NCBI RefSeq assembly: GCF_037203705.1
Contig: NZ_JBBCAT010000002.1
Coordinates: 620,001 to 684,000, forward strand
Source of the DNA: Prosthecomicrobium sp. N25
GTDB taxonomy: Bacteria; Pseudomonadota; Alphaproteobacteria; Rhizobiales; Ancalomicrobiaceae
Length of the DNA: 64,000 bases
Direction: 5' to 3'
Both the position numbers and the translations under genes were made by a program. The notes below the pieces were generated by a model. That model was not told where the DNA came from and did not search any database. It saw nothing but the letters and a program-made list of their open reading frames with translations. Each line of letters starts with the position of its first letter. The first letter of the stretch is position 1. This document shows, piece by piece, positions 16,793 to 25,394 of this stretch.

Positions 16793-17617
16793 CTACACGG
16801 GAAGCGCGTCGGCGCCGCCGGCCGTCTCGGGAACGAGCACGGCATCGCGGAGCTGGCGCGAATAGGGGTGAGTGGGGGCGGTGAGGACGGTGCGGGCGTC
16901 GCCGGCCTCCACGACGGATCCGGTCTGCATAATGATCAGCCGGTCGCTGATCGTGTAGGCCGTCGCGAGGTCGTGGGTGATGTAGAGGATCGAGATGCCG
17001 AGGTCGTCGCGCAGGCGCCGGAACAGGTTGACGATCGACATTCTGAGCGAGGCGTCCACCATCGAGACCGGCTCGTCGGCGACGATCAGGCGCGGCCGGG
17101 CGAGGAGGGCGCGCGCGATGGCGGTGCGCTGGAGCTGGCCGCCGGACATCTCGTGGGGAAAGCGGCCGCGGATCTCGGCGAGCGACAGCCCCACCTTGCG
17201 GAGAGCCTCGTCCATGGCGGCGTCCACCTCGGCCGGAACCGAGGCCCCGCCGAAGCGGCGCGCCGTCATGGCGAGATAGCGGTCGACGGGCTTCAGCGGG
17301 TTGAAGGCCTCGAAGGGGTTCTGGAAGATCGGCTGGACCTTGCGCATGAAGGCGAGCCGGGCCGCCTGGCCGCGCAACGCGGCGACGTCCATGCCCTCGA
17401 CCAGCAGCCGGCCGGCGGTCGGCGCGGTCAGGCCGAGGATCATGCGGGCGATGGTCGTCTTGCCGCTGCCGGACTCGCCGATGATCGTGAAGATCTCCGG
17501 CCGGTCGGCCTCGAGCCTGAAGCTGACCCCCTTCACGGCCTCGGTGCGGCGGAACGAGAAGAGGCCGCCGCGGCCGTAGGTCTTGCGGACGTCCTGCAGG
17601 TCGAGGAGGGCGGTCAT
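16793..17617 (-). CDS. Opp/Dpp-type ABC ATPase (second ATPase subunit, DppF-like)
   Basis: A 274-residue ATPase with Walker A GESGSGKT (47-54), Q-loop FQNPFEAFNP, signature MSGGQ, Walker B LIVADEP and H-loop THD. Start ATG at 17617 overlaps the preceding gene's stop (ATGA). It is somewhat shorter than usual OppF proteins (about 310-330) and lacks the C-terminal cysteine-containing region that ends in typical OppF/DppF proteins. It pairs with the DppD-like ATPase to drive the importer at 18657-22526. Confidence 0.88.
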   Translation of the reverse strand: MTALLDLQDVRKTYGRGGLFSFRRTEAVKGVSFRLEADRPEIFTIIGESGSGKTTIARMILGLTAPTAGRLLVEGMDVAALRGQAARLAFMRKVQPIFQNPFEAFNPLKPVDRYLAMTARRFGGASVPAEVDAAMDEALRKVGLSLAEIRGRFPHEMSGGQLQRTAIARALLARPRLIVADEPVSMVDASLRMSIVNLFRRLRDDLGISILYITHDLATAYTISDRLIIMQTGSVVEAGDARTVLTAPTHPYSRQLRDAVLVPETAGGADALPV

Positions 17618-18654
17618 GCGGCGGCCCCCTCGACGGCATGGCACGCGACGCGCCGGCCGGGCGCGACCTCGGTCATGGGCGGGACATCGGTCCGGCAGCG
17701 CGGCATGGCGATCGGGCAGCGGGGGTGGAAGCGGCAGCCGGGCGGCGGGTCGGCGAGGCTCGGGGGGCTCCCCTCTAGGCCCTTGCGTGGCGTGTCGTCG
17801 CCGATGCGGGGGAGACTGGCGATGAGGTGGCGCGTGTAGGGGTGGAGCGGGCGCGCGAAGATCTCGCGCGTGGCGGCCTCCTCGACGAGGCGGCCCGCAT
17901 ACATGATGCCGAGCCGATGGGTGAGGTGCGCGTGGACGCCCATGTCGTGGGTGACGAACAGGACCGACGAGCCGAGGTCCTGCTGGATGCCGCGGATCAT
18001 GCCGAGGACGTCCTTCTGGACCACCACGTCGAGGGCGGTGGTGGGCTCGTCCGCGATGATGAACTCCGGGCGGCAGATCGTGGCGAGCGCGATGGTCACG
18101 CGCTGCCGCATGCCGCCCGAGAGTTCGTGCGGGAAGGCCTTCAGGATCGAGCGGTCGAGCCGCAGCTTGGCCAGGTGCGCCGCCACCGCGTCGTCGAAGG
18201 CGGGGCGACTGCCGCCGAGGCCGGGGGCCATGTGGCGCCAGGCGAAGTCGCGGAACGTGGCCTCGACGCGCCGGAGCGGGTTCAGCACGTTCATGGAGCC
18301 TTGCAGGATCGTGGACAGGTGCCGCCAGCGCACGCGCCGGATCTCCTCCGGCGTGGCGAGGTGCAGGCCGTCCCGGCCGGGCAGGAAGGAGAAGCGGATC
18401 GTGCCCTCGACGACCTGCAGGGGCGGCTTGATGGCGCCCGCGACGGTCTTGATGAGCGTGGTCTTGCCGGAGCTCGATTCGCCGGCGAGGCCGTAAATCT
18501 CGTTCGGGCGGACCTCGAACGAGATGCCGTCGACGGCGCGCACGTCGCGGCGGACCCCGAAGGAGTTCAGCCGGAAATAGGCCTTGAGGCCGGTCACGGA
18601 GAGGACCGGCCGGGCGGCGGCCGCGCCGCGTTCGGCGAGCCGGGGGTCGATCAT
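17614..18654 (-). CDS. Opp/Dpp-type ABC ATPase (first ATPase subunit, DppD-like)
   Basis: A 346-residue ATPase. Walker A is GESSSGKT (58-65), with serine where glycine is usual; the signature is LSGGM and Walker [13 protein letters not shown]. The C-terminal oligopeptide region with cysteines (CRFHPRCPIAMPRC) is present, as in DppD/OppD proteins that carry an Fe-S-like cluster. I chose the ATG at 18654, 2 bp after the permease stop; the frame is open further up. It works with the DppF-like subunit. Confidence 0.88.
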   Translation of the reverse strand: MIDPRLAERGAAAARPVLSVTGLKAYFRLNSFGVRRDVRAVDGISFEVRPNEIYGLAGESSSGKTTLIKTVAGAIKPPLQVVEGTIRFSFLPGRDGLHLATPEEIRRVRWRHLSTILQGSMNVLNPLRRVEATFRDFAWRHMAPGLGGSRPAFDDAVAAHLAKLRLDRSILKAFPHELSGGMRQRVTIALATICRPEFIIADEPTTALDVVVQKDVLGMIRGIQQDLGSSVLFVTHDMGVHAHLTHRLGIMYAGRLVEEAATREIFARPLHPYTRHLIASLPRIGDDTPRKGLEGSPPSLADPPPGCRFHPRCPIAMPRCRTDVPPMTEVAPGRRVACHAVEGAAA

Positions 18655-18656
18655 GC

Positions 18657-19523
18657 TCACCCGCCCCCTCCCCCGACCCGGGCCAGTCGGCTGCGCGGGT
18701 CGATGTACTCGTTCATCGAGACGGCGAGCAGGAACAGGCCCACGAAGGCCATCACGATGGCGACGACCGGGAAGGCGAACCACCACCAGATGCCGGCCAC
18801 CATGGCGGTGTGCTGGTTGGCCCAGTAGATCATCCCGCCGATGGTGGGGGTCTCGATGTCGGTGAAGCCCAGCACCGAGAGGGTCACCTCCAGGCCGATC
18901 GACCAGTTCATGTTGTTCATGGTCGTCGAGAAGACGATCGGCATGACGTAGGGCAGGTGCTCGCCGACCAGAATCTCGCGGGTGGACATGCCGGAGAAGA
19001 TGCTGGTCTGGGTGAACTCGCGGCCCTTCAGGCTCATCGCCACGGAGCGGATCAGGCGGGCGTCGTAGGACCAGCCGAGGCACGCCATGATGAGGGCGAG
19101 CAGCCCCCAGCTCATCGTGTCGCGCAGCACGAAGTAGAACAGGACCAGCACGGGGAAGAGCGGGATGACGATGAAGCTGTCGTTGACCGACATCAGCACC
19201 CGGTCGGCAAGGCCGCCCTTGTAGCCGGCGAGGAGGCCGATCACGAGCGACAGGATCCGGCTCAGGATCGCCACCGTGAAGCCGAACAGGAGCGTGTTGC
19301 GCAGCGCGAAGGTGAGTTGCCAGAAGACGTCCTGGCCGCGGGAGTTGGTGCCGAACCAGTTGGTCGCGTTGGGCGGCACGTCGGGCGCCACCACGTAGGT
19401 GTCGATCGGCGAATAGGGCGAGACGAAGCTCAGCGCCGACAGCGCGACCACGATCCCCGTCAGCAGGACGCCGATGCGGAACTCGATGTTGTAGCGCAGG
19501 AGGTCGCGGAGGACGGCGCCCAT
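18657..19523 (-). CDS. Opp/Dpp-type ABC permease (DppC-like)
   Basis: A 288-residue inner-membrane permease with six predicted helices and an N-terminal OppC-type segment. The cytoplasmic EAA-like loop lies near FTQTSIFSGMSTREILVGEHLP. Its ATG overlaps the stop of the DppB-like gene (TGATG). It supplies half of the transmembrane channel of the arabinofuranosidase-linked importer. Confidence 0.88.
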   Translation of the reverse strand: MGAVLRDLLRYNIEFRIGVLLTGIVVALSALSFVSPYSPIDTYVVAPDVPPNATNWFGTNSRGQDVFWQLTFALRNTLLFGFTVAILSRILSLVIGLLAGYKGGLADRVLMSVNDSFIVIPLFPVLVLFYFVLRDTMSWGLLALIMACLGWSYDARLIRSVAMSLKGREFTQTSIFSGMSTREILVGEHLPYVMPIVFSTTMNNMNWSIGLEVTLSVLGFTDIETPTIGGMIYWANQHTAMVAGIWWWFAFPVVAIVMAFVGLFLLAVSMNEYIDPRSRLARVGGGGG

Positions 19524-20527
19524 CAGCTCACCTGCACGCGCGGATCGAGGAGAGGATAGACGAGGTCGATGACGAGCACGCCGACCGAGACGCCGAGGAT
19601 CGACACGGTCGTGACCCCGAGCACCAGGCCGTAGTCGCCGGCATAGACCGCGTCGACCAGCAGCGTGCCGAGCCCCGGGTAGCCGAAGACCTTCTCGGTG
19701 ATGATGGCGCCGTTGAAGATGCCGCCGAGCGACATGGCGAGGCCCGTCACCTGCGGCAGGAGCGCGTTGCGCATCACGTAGGAGCCGAGGATGCGCGAGC
19801 GGTCGACGCCGGCGAGCTCCGCGTAGACGACGTAGTCCTCGGTGACCACGTTGGAGACCAGCGAGCGCATGCCGAGGAACCAGCTGCCGAGCCCGATCAT
19901 GATCAGGGAGAGGGCCGGCAGGATCGAGTGGGTGAGCACGCTCGCGACGTAGTCGAGGGTCCAGCCCTGCGCCAGGTTCATCTGCGAGCCGCCGCTGATG
20001 GGCAGGATCGGCCAGACGAAGCCGAAGATGATCAGGAGCAGCAGCGCGACGATGTAGTAGGGGATCGGGTGCAGCGTCATCGCGACCACGCCCATCGCCT
20101 TCAGGACGCGGTTCTTCTGGTAGTAGCCGGCGAGGCCGCCGAGCAGGTTGCCGAGCGCCCAGGTGATCACGGTGGCGGTGACGAGCAGGCCGATCGTCCA
20201 GGGCATGGCCCGGGCGATCAGGGTGCCGACCGGCGTCGGGAAGGCGGAGAGGGAGGGCCCGAAGTCGCCGACCAGGATGCGCGACCAGAAGCGGCTGTAC
20301 TGCTCCCACCCGCTGCCCTCGAGCCCGTAGAGCTCGCGCAGCGACTTGCGCATCTCGGCGATCGCCTCCGGGGCCGTGTTGCCGAACGACGTGACGGCCG
20401 AGATGGACTGTTCGACGGGATCGATCGGGGTCGCGTGGGTGATCACGTAGGCGAGGTTGATGCCGACGAAGACAACCAGCACGAACTGGCCGAGCCGCTT
20501 GCCGACATAGGCGAGGTAGCCGGACAT
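19523..20527 (-). CDS. Opp/Dpp-type ABC permease (DppB-like)
   Basis: A 334-residue permease starting with the typical first helix GKRLGQFVLVVFVGINLAYVI and containing the large periplasmic loop of DppB proteins. The coupling loop is VTEDYVVYAELAGVDRSRILGSYVMRNALLPQ. A strong intercistronic hairpin lies between it and the binding-protein gene upstream in the operon. Confidence 0.9.
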   Translation of the reverse strand: MSGYLAYVGKRLGQFVLVVFVGINLAYVITHATPIDPVEQSISAVTSFGNTAPEAIAEMRKSLRELYGLEGSGWEQYSRFWSRILVGDFGPSLSAFPTPVGTLIARAMPWTIGLLVTATVITWALGNLLGGLAGYYQKNRVLKAMGVVAMTLHPIPYYIVALLLLIIFGFVWPILPISGGSQMNLAQGWTLDYVASVLTHSILPALSLIMIGLGSWFLGMRSLVSNVVTEDYVVYAELAGVDRSRILGSYVMRNALLPQVTGLAMSLGGIFNGAIITEKVFGYPGLGTLLVDAVYAGDYGLVLGVTTVSILGVSVGVLVIDLVYPLLDPRVQVS

Positions 20528-20570
20528 GGGGGATCCCGATTTCTGGCGTCCGGGGAGACGCGGGGGGCTC

Positions 20571-20599
20571 CGAGGGGCTCCGACCGCCGGAGCCCCTCG
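20571..20599 (-). other. Strong intercistronic hairpin after the binding-protein gene
   Basis: CGAGGGGCTCCG (20571-20582) and CGGAGCCCCTCG (20588-20599) form a perfect 12-bp stem with a 5-base loop, in the 97-bp gap between binding protein and permease genes. Without a T-run it is more likely a processing, stability or partial-attenuation element than a full terminator. Confidence 0.6.
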
Positions 20600-20624
20600 C
20601 GTCAGGCGCCCGCCGCGCCGGGCG

Positions 20625-22526
20625 TCACTTGGCCGGCTTCAGCTTGACCAGCATGTAGCGGGAGTTGCCCCAGTTGGTGACCGGGTTGGCGTAGGGGTTC
20701 TCGGCGGTCGGGAAGCCGGTCCAGTAGGTGTGGTCCATGGCCGTGAAGACGTTGTAGGCCATGAGCGGGATGATCGGCATCTCGCGGGTGACCAGCTTCA
20801 CGTACTCCTTGCCGAGCTCGATCCCCTTCGGATCGTCGAAGCCGATGGTGCGGATCTGCTCGATGATCTTGTCGAGGTCCGGGTGCGACCAGCGCTGCCA
20901 GTTGCGCAAGGGCTGGGGCTTGCCGGGCTCGGCGACGAACTGGGAGTGCCAGCTGTCCATGAAGTAGCTGAGGTCCTGGTGGCCGCCCCAGGTCTCCACG
21001 GACCAGCCGATGAAGGTGTCGAAGTCGCCGGCGCCGCGGCGGGTGAGGAGCGTGCCTTGGGCGACGTCCACCTTGGCGTCGATGCCGGCCTGGCGCCATT
21101 GCTGGACGATCATCGAGCCGGCGCGGGTCATGACCGGGCGCAGGTCGCCCTCGACCATCACGCGGATGGTGAAGGGCTGGCCGTCCGGCCGGTACCACTG
21201 GTTGGAGCGCTTGGTGTAGCCGGCGCGCTCGAGGAGTTCCTGGGCGGCCTGCTGGTCGGTCTTCCACCAGCCGCGGCCGAAGGCCTTGGCGATCTCGGCC
21301 GGGTCGGTCGGGATGACCTCGCCCATGCTCGGGCGGAGCATGTCGGCGATCTGCTTGCCGACCGTCGGGTCGTAGGGCTTGATCTTGCGCTTGCCGGTGT
21401 CGAGCTCGAAGTCCTTGAGCCAGGCCTCCATGGGGGCGTGGTAGGTCTCCGGGTGGCCGCCGGTCGGCGGTACGCCGATCGCCGAGATCGTGGCGGCGCC
21501 GCGGTAGGACGCCATGGCGACGCCCTTGACGTCGATCATCAGGGCGAGGGCCCAGCGCACGTCGCGGTTCTTGAAGTTGTCGTTCTGGGTGTTGAAGACC
21601 AGCGCCGGCAGGGTCGGGTCCGGGTGGCCGAAGGGGAAGCCCTTGAACCAGGCGCGGGTCGACGGGCTCTGCTTGGCGAGGGTGAACATGCCCTCCGGGG
21701 CGATGTCGTGGATGACGTCGAGCTCGTGGTTGAGCTGCGCGATGACGCGCTTGTCCGGCGGGCCGGGATCCACATAGGCGAGGTACTTCGGGCCGGGCTT
21801 GCCGTAGCGCCCGAGGCTCGTGCGCTGCCAGTCCTCGCGGGCCTGCCAGATGTACCACTTGCCGTCCGGATCGAAGCTCTTCAGCGTGTAGGCGCTGAGG
21901 GAGACCGGGGGGTTGAAGTCGAACTTGAGCGGGTCGGCGACCTTCTCGAAGACGTGCTTGGGCAGGATCCAGATCGCGCCCCAGCGGACCGTGAAGTTGG
22001 TGTGGAAGCGCGAGTTCGGCTTCTTCAGTTTGAAGATGACCGTCTCGGCGTCCGGGGTGATCACCTCGGCGACGTTGTTGGTGAGGACGGCCGAGAAGCG
22101 CATCCCCGGATTCTTGATCTGGATGTCGACGGTCGCCTTCACGTCCGCGGAGGTGAACTCGACGCCGTCGCTCCAGAAGATGCCCTTCCGGAGCTTCACG
22201 GTCATCTCGGTGAAGTCGGCGTTGTAGACCGGCTTGTCGGTCGCCAGGGAATTGTCCCAGACGCCGTCGATGCCCTTCTCCGGGTCGATGTACCAGAGCG
22301 TATCGAGTGCGGCCTGCTGCAATCCGTTGGATTGAGAGCCTGCATTGATCGCCCAGATGTTGAACCACCCGGCGTTCTTGATGGTCCCCTCAGGATTTTC
22401 CAGGATGAGCAGCTCGTTCCGTGGAATATCCCTGGGTATCCCCTGAGCTGCGGCGCGGTCGATTACGAGCGAAGAACCGGACGCAGCAAAGCATGCTGCC
22501 AGAAGCAGCGACCTGAAAGCCCTCAT
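20625..22526 (-). CDS. Periplasmic solute-binding protein of an Opp-type importer (probably oligosaccharide)
   Basis: A 633-residue SBP_bac_5-type lipid-free binding protein with a signal peptide ending near AAAQ (residue 28). The ATG at 22526 has a GGGAGGAGATC ribosome site. At this length, longer than classic dipeptide binders (about 530), it resembles Opp-type binding proteins for plant oligosaccharides. Visible family features are LRKGIFWSDGVEFTSADVKAT near 130-150 and a late TRAGSMIVQQWRQAGIDAKVD. First gene of the operon that ends with GH51 and the ArsR-like regulator, so arabino-oligosaccharides are the inferred ligands. Confidence 0.85.
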   Translation of the reverse strand: MRAFRSLLLAACFAASGSSLVIDRAAAQGIPRDIPRNELLILENPEGTIKNAGWFNIWAINAGSQSNGLQQAALDTLWYIDPEKGIDGVWDNSLATDKPVYNADFTEMTVKLRKGIFWSDGVEFTSADVKATVDIQIKNPGMRFSAVLTNNVAEVITPDAETVIFKLKKPNSRFHTNFTVRWGAIWILPKHVFEKVADPLKFDFNPPVSLSAYTLKSFDPDGKWYIWQAREDWQRTSLGRYGKPGPKYLAYVDPGPPDKRVIAQLNHELDVIHDIAPEGMFTLAKQSPSTRAWFKGFPFGHPDPTLPALVFNTQNDNFKNRDVRWALALMIDVKGVAMASYRGAATISAIGVPPTGGHPETYHAPMEAWLKDFELDTGKRKIKPYDPTVGKQIADMLRPSMGEVIPTDPAEIAKAFGRGWWKTDQQAAQELLERAGYTKRSNQWYRPDGQPFTIRVMVEGDLRPVMTRAGSMIVQQWRQAGIDAKVDVAQGTLLTRRGAGDFDTFIGWSVETWGGHQDLSYFMDSWHSQFVAEPGKPQPLRNWQRWSHPDLDKIIEQIRTIGFDDPKGIELGKEYVKLVTREMPIIPLMAYNVFTAMDHTYWTGFPTAENPYANPVTNWGNSRYMLVKLKPAK

Positions 22527-22541
22527 GATCTCCTCCCGACA

Positions 22542-22561
22542 TCGAGCGTTGTATCGCTCGA
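22542..22561. promoter_or_regulatory. Perfect 7-6-7 inverted repeat upstream of the arabinofuranosidase operon
   Basis: TCGAGCG and CGCTCGA flank TTGTAT, 15 bp before the binding-protein ATG and just above the ribosome site. On the minus strand the repeat overlaps a possible -10 (GATACA) about 18 bp after TTACGC. This is the expected place for a repressor; the operon's own ArsR-like regulator is the candidate. The rest of the 148-bp gap shows no gene. Confidence 0.5.
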
Positions 22562-22674
22562 CCTTTCCACGAAGCGTAACGTGGCGGCCGGGGCGTGGCA
22601 ACGGGGGAGCTGATCCGTATCCGCAGGTCGGGTTCAAAGCCGGTGCTGCCGGCGTCCCGGGCGTGCGTCGGCGT

Positions 22675-23409
22675 TCAGGAGAGAAGGCGCAGGATCGCCG
22701 GGTCTACTCCGGTCAGGCTGCGTCCGGCGACCGGGGCGTAGCTGCCGGTCTCGGGCTTGCGGTAGCGTGAGCGCACGAGGCCCTCGAGGAGGGGGAGGCC
22801 GGCGCGGATGCCGTCCAGCACGGGCACGGGGACGCGGTCCTCGATGCGTCGCGAGGCGCCGGCCATGACGGCGCCGAGCAGGATCACCGCCTCGGCGCCC
22901 TGGACGACCAGCCCGGCGGCGGCGGCGACCAGGTCGGCGTCGAGCGCGGTGGTGTCGCCCGGGCTGTACGGGGCGGTGGTCTCCAGGACCGTCCAGGCGG
23001 CGATGCGGGACTCCAGGCCGTAGCGGCGGACGCGCTCCGCGTAGAGCGGCTGCACACGCGCGCCGAAGCAGACGAGGCCGATGCGGGCGCCGAGCGTGCA
23101 GGCGGTCAGGAGCGCGGCCTCGGTCATGCCGAGGACCGGGACCGGTAGCATCTCGCGCAGGGCCTCGAGGCCCGTGTCGTATGAGACGGCGATGAGCACG
23201 CCGTCCGTGCCTCCGGCATGGCGGGCGGCCAGCGTCACGGCGGCGTGCTCGCCGATGGCGCATTCGACGCGGCTCGCCATGACGGCGGCGCCGAAGTCGC
23301 CGGTGACGGGCAGGATCTCGGTGCCCGACGAGGCGACCCGGCGCGCTTCCGCAGCGGCGCGCTCGGTGACGAAGGCGGTCGTGTTGGCGTTGAGGACGAG
23401 GATCCGCAA
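22675..23409 (-). CDS. Asp/Glu/hydantoin racemase-family protein
   Basis: A 244-residue cofactor-independent racemase-fold enzyme. I chose the TTG at 23409 because it yields MRILVLNANTT, the exact family N-terminus, with GAGG upstream; a GTG four codons earlier overlaps the DctM stop. Family racemases use two facing cysteines. Here the cysteines are at SRVECAIGEHA, LLTACTLGARIGLVCFG, while the second-half motif reads ILLGAVMAGAS without the usual GCxG cysteine. It may therefore not be a classical racemase. It is last in the TRAP operon and probably acts on the imported acid. Confidence 0.7.
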   Translation of the reverse strand: MRILVLNANTTAFVTERAAAEARRVASSGTEILPVTGDFGAAVMASRVECAIGEHAAVTLAARHAGGTDGVLIAVSYDTGLEALREMLPVPVLGMTEAALLTACTLGARIGLVCFGARVQPLYAERVRRYGLESRIAAWTVLETTAPYSPGDTTALDADLVAAAAGLVVQGAEAVILLGAVMAGASRRIEDRVPVPVLDGIRAGLPLLEGLVRSRYRKPETGSYAPVAGRSLTGVDPAILRLLS

Positions 23410-23417
23410 GGCCGGCC

Positions 23418-24722
23418 TCACTTGTAGAACTGGTGGGGCAGCCAGAGCGCGAGGCCGGGCCAGAGGACGAGCAGGACGACCAGCAGGAGCATCATGACGA
23501 GATACGGGAGGGTGCCCTGGATCACGTCGGTGATGAGTCCCCGCCCGCGGATACCCTGGACGACATAGAGGTTCATGCCGACCGGCGGGGTGATGAGCGC
23601 GAGCTCGGCCATCACGACAAGGTAGATCCCGAACCAGACCGGATCGATGCCCATCTGCAGTGCGAGCGGGAAGACGATCGGGATCGTGCCGATGACCATG
23701 GCGAGCGCGTCGAGGAAGCATCCGAGGATCAGGTAGAAGACTGTGAGGATGATCAGGAAGACCGTCTGGTTCGCCCCCAGGCTGCGGATCCCCGCGGCGA
23801 GCGCCTGCGGCACGCCCATGACGCCGAGCACGAAGTTCAGGTAGAAGGCTGCCGCCGCGATCAGCATGATCATGGCTGTCACCGAGACGGTCGACACGAA
23901 GCACTCGTGCAGCATGCGCAGGTTGACCCTGCCGACCGAGGCGGCGAGCGCGAGCGAGGCGATGACGCCCACTGCCGCGGATTCCGTCGGGGTCGCCCAG
24001 CCGAGGTAGATGGAGCCCATCACCAGGACGAAGATGACGAGCGGCGGCAGGAGGTCCTTCAGCCGGGCGATCTTCTCGGACAGCGGCGCAGGCGGCGGCT
24101 TCGCGCCGGCGAGGGCGGGCCGGACGAGGCAGAGCACGACCGTGACGATCATGAAGAGGCCGGTCAGGACGAGGCCGGGGACGACGCCTGCGGCGTAGAG
24201 CTGGCCGACCGAGGTGTTGGTCATGGCCCCATAGATGATCATGTTGATCGAGGGCGGGATCAGGATGCCGAGCGTCGCGCCGGCCGCGACCGTGCCGAGA
24301 ACGAGCCGGTCGTCGTAGCCGCGGTCGCGGAAGGCGGGCAGCGCCACGGTGCCGATGGTGGCGGCGGTCGCCACCGACGAGCCGGAGACGGCCGCGAACA
24401 TGGCGGAGGCGCCGATGTTGGTGTGCAGCAGGCCGCCCGGAAGGGGCGAGAGCCAGTCGCCGAGCGCCCGGTACATGCGGTCGGTGAAGCCGGCGCGGAC
24501 CAGGATCTCGCCGAGGAGCACGAACAACGGGATGGCGACCAGCACGAAGTTGTTGGTGGCGCCCCAGAACTGGTTGCCGAAGGCCAGGAGGGCGGGCGTG
24601 CCCAGATAGAAGATCGCCCCGAGTGCGCCGATCGCGAACATCACGAAGGCGATGTGGAGGCCGATCGCCATCAGGCCGATCATGAGGAAGAAGCCGACGA
24701 GGGCTCCGAAGGCTCCGATCAT
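23418..24722 (-). CDS. TRAP transporter large permease (DctM family)
   Basis: A 434-residue inner-membrane protein with about 12 hydrophobic segments, standard for DctM. Recognisable elements are VAIPLFVLLGEIL, GSSVATAATIGTVALP, ATLGILIPPSINMIIYG and the C-terminal LITPPVGMNLYVVQGI. It drives sodium- or proton-coupled uptake of an organic acid delivered by the DctP protein. Its ATG overlaps the DctQ stop (ATGA). Confidence 0.93.
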   Translation of the reverse strand: MIGAFGALVGFFLMIGLMAIGLHIAFVMFAIGALGAIFYLGTPALLAFGNQFWGATNNFVLVAIPLFVLLGEILVRAGFTDRMYRALGDWLSPLPGGLLHTNIGASAMFAAVSGSSVATAATIGTVALPAFRDRGYDDRLVLGTVAAGATLGILIPPSINMIIYGAMTNTSVGQLYAAGVVPGLVLTGLFMIVTVVLCLVRPALAGAKPPPAPLSEKIARLKDLLPPLVIFVLVMGSIYLGWATPTESAAVGVIASLALAASVGRVNLRMLHECFVSTVSVTAMIMLIAAAAFYLNFVLGVMGVPQALAAGIRSLGANQTVFLIILTVFYLILGCFLDALAMVIGTIPIVFPLALQMGIDPVWFGIYLVVMAELALITPPVGMNLYVVQGIRGRGLITDVIQGTLPYLVMMLLLVVLLVLWPGLALWLPHQFYK

Positions 24723-25306
24723 GGGGTTCCCTCCCGCTGGCGCCGCGCATCGAGTTCGGCCTCGACCTCCTCGTCGACGGTGGCGGGACCGTAGATCTTG
24801 TTGAGGAGGCCGGGGTTCCTGGCGAACAGGACGGCCGCATGGACCGCATAGGCGGCGGCGAACACCGCCATCAGGAAGAGCCCGAAGACCCAGGCGCCCT
24901 GCGGGTAAACGAGCGGGGTCTGCAGGGGGCCGTCCGAGACACTCATGAAGAGACGGCTTTCGCGCCAGACCGACACGGATTGCCAGAAGGCGAAGCCGGC
25001 AAAGACCGCGAAGGTGAGCATGGCGGCGAGATTCAGGATCGCCTGCCAGCGGGGCGACATGCGCAGGAGGAAGACGTCGATGCGCGTATGGCCGCGGTGG
25101 GCGAGCGTGTAGCAGGCTCCGACCGCCGCCGCGATGGCCAGCATGAAGCCGCCGAAATCGTCGACGCCCTGGAGCGAGAAGGCGAAGAACTTGCGGCCGA
25201 TCACCTCCACCCCGATGGCGAAGGAGAGGATCAGGATGCCGTAGCCGCACAGGACCGCGGCGAGCCGCGCGACGGGCTGGACGACGCGGTTGAGGGGATT
25301 GTCCAT
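24719..25306 (-). CDS. TRAP transporter small permease (DctQ family)
   Basis: A 195-residue four-helix membrane protein. I chose the ATG at 25306 (MDNPLNRVVQPVARL); the open frame upstream is not protein-like. VEVIGRKFFAFSLQGVDDFGGF and the HTRIDVFLLRMSPRWQ segment are typical of DctQ. It pairs with the DctM protein encoded immediately after it. Confidence 0.88.
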   Translation of the reverse strand: MDNPLNRVVQPVARLAAVLCGYGILILSFAIGVEVIGRKFFAFSLQGVDDFGGFMLAIAAAVGACYTLAHRGHTRIDVFLLRMSPRWQAILNLAAMLTFAVFAGFAFWQSVSVWRESRLFMSVSDGPLQTPLVYPQGAWVFGLFLMAVFAAAYAVHAAVLFARNPGLLNKIYGPATVDEEVEAELDARRQREGTP

Positions 25307-25357
25307 CGGCTGCCTCGCGGGGCGCGGGAGGTGGGGACCCCGGGATCGGGGCCGGGC

Positions 25358-25379
25358 CCCCGGCTCGGAGGAGCCGGGG
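25358..25379 (-). other. Intercistronic hairpin between DctP and DctQ genes
   Basis: CCCCGGCTC (25358-25366) and GAGCCGGGG (25371-25379) form a 9-bp stem with a 4-base loop in the 88-bp gap after the binding-protein gene. It is probably an mRNA stability or attenuation element that favours binding-protein expression. Confidence 0.55.
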
Positions 25380-25394
25380 CGGCAGGGTCGCCGG

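Noticed and set aside
10812..17639. A single very long open frame of more than 2200 codons on the minus strand
   Set aside because: It runs through the cyclase gene and, in the wrong frame, through the ArsR, GH51 and DppF genes. Only the part from 14105 downward is protein-like; the rest is a GC-rich shadow.
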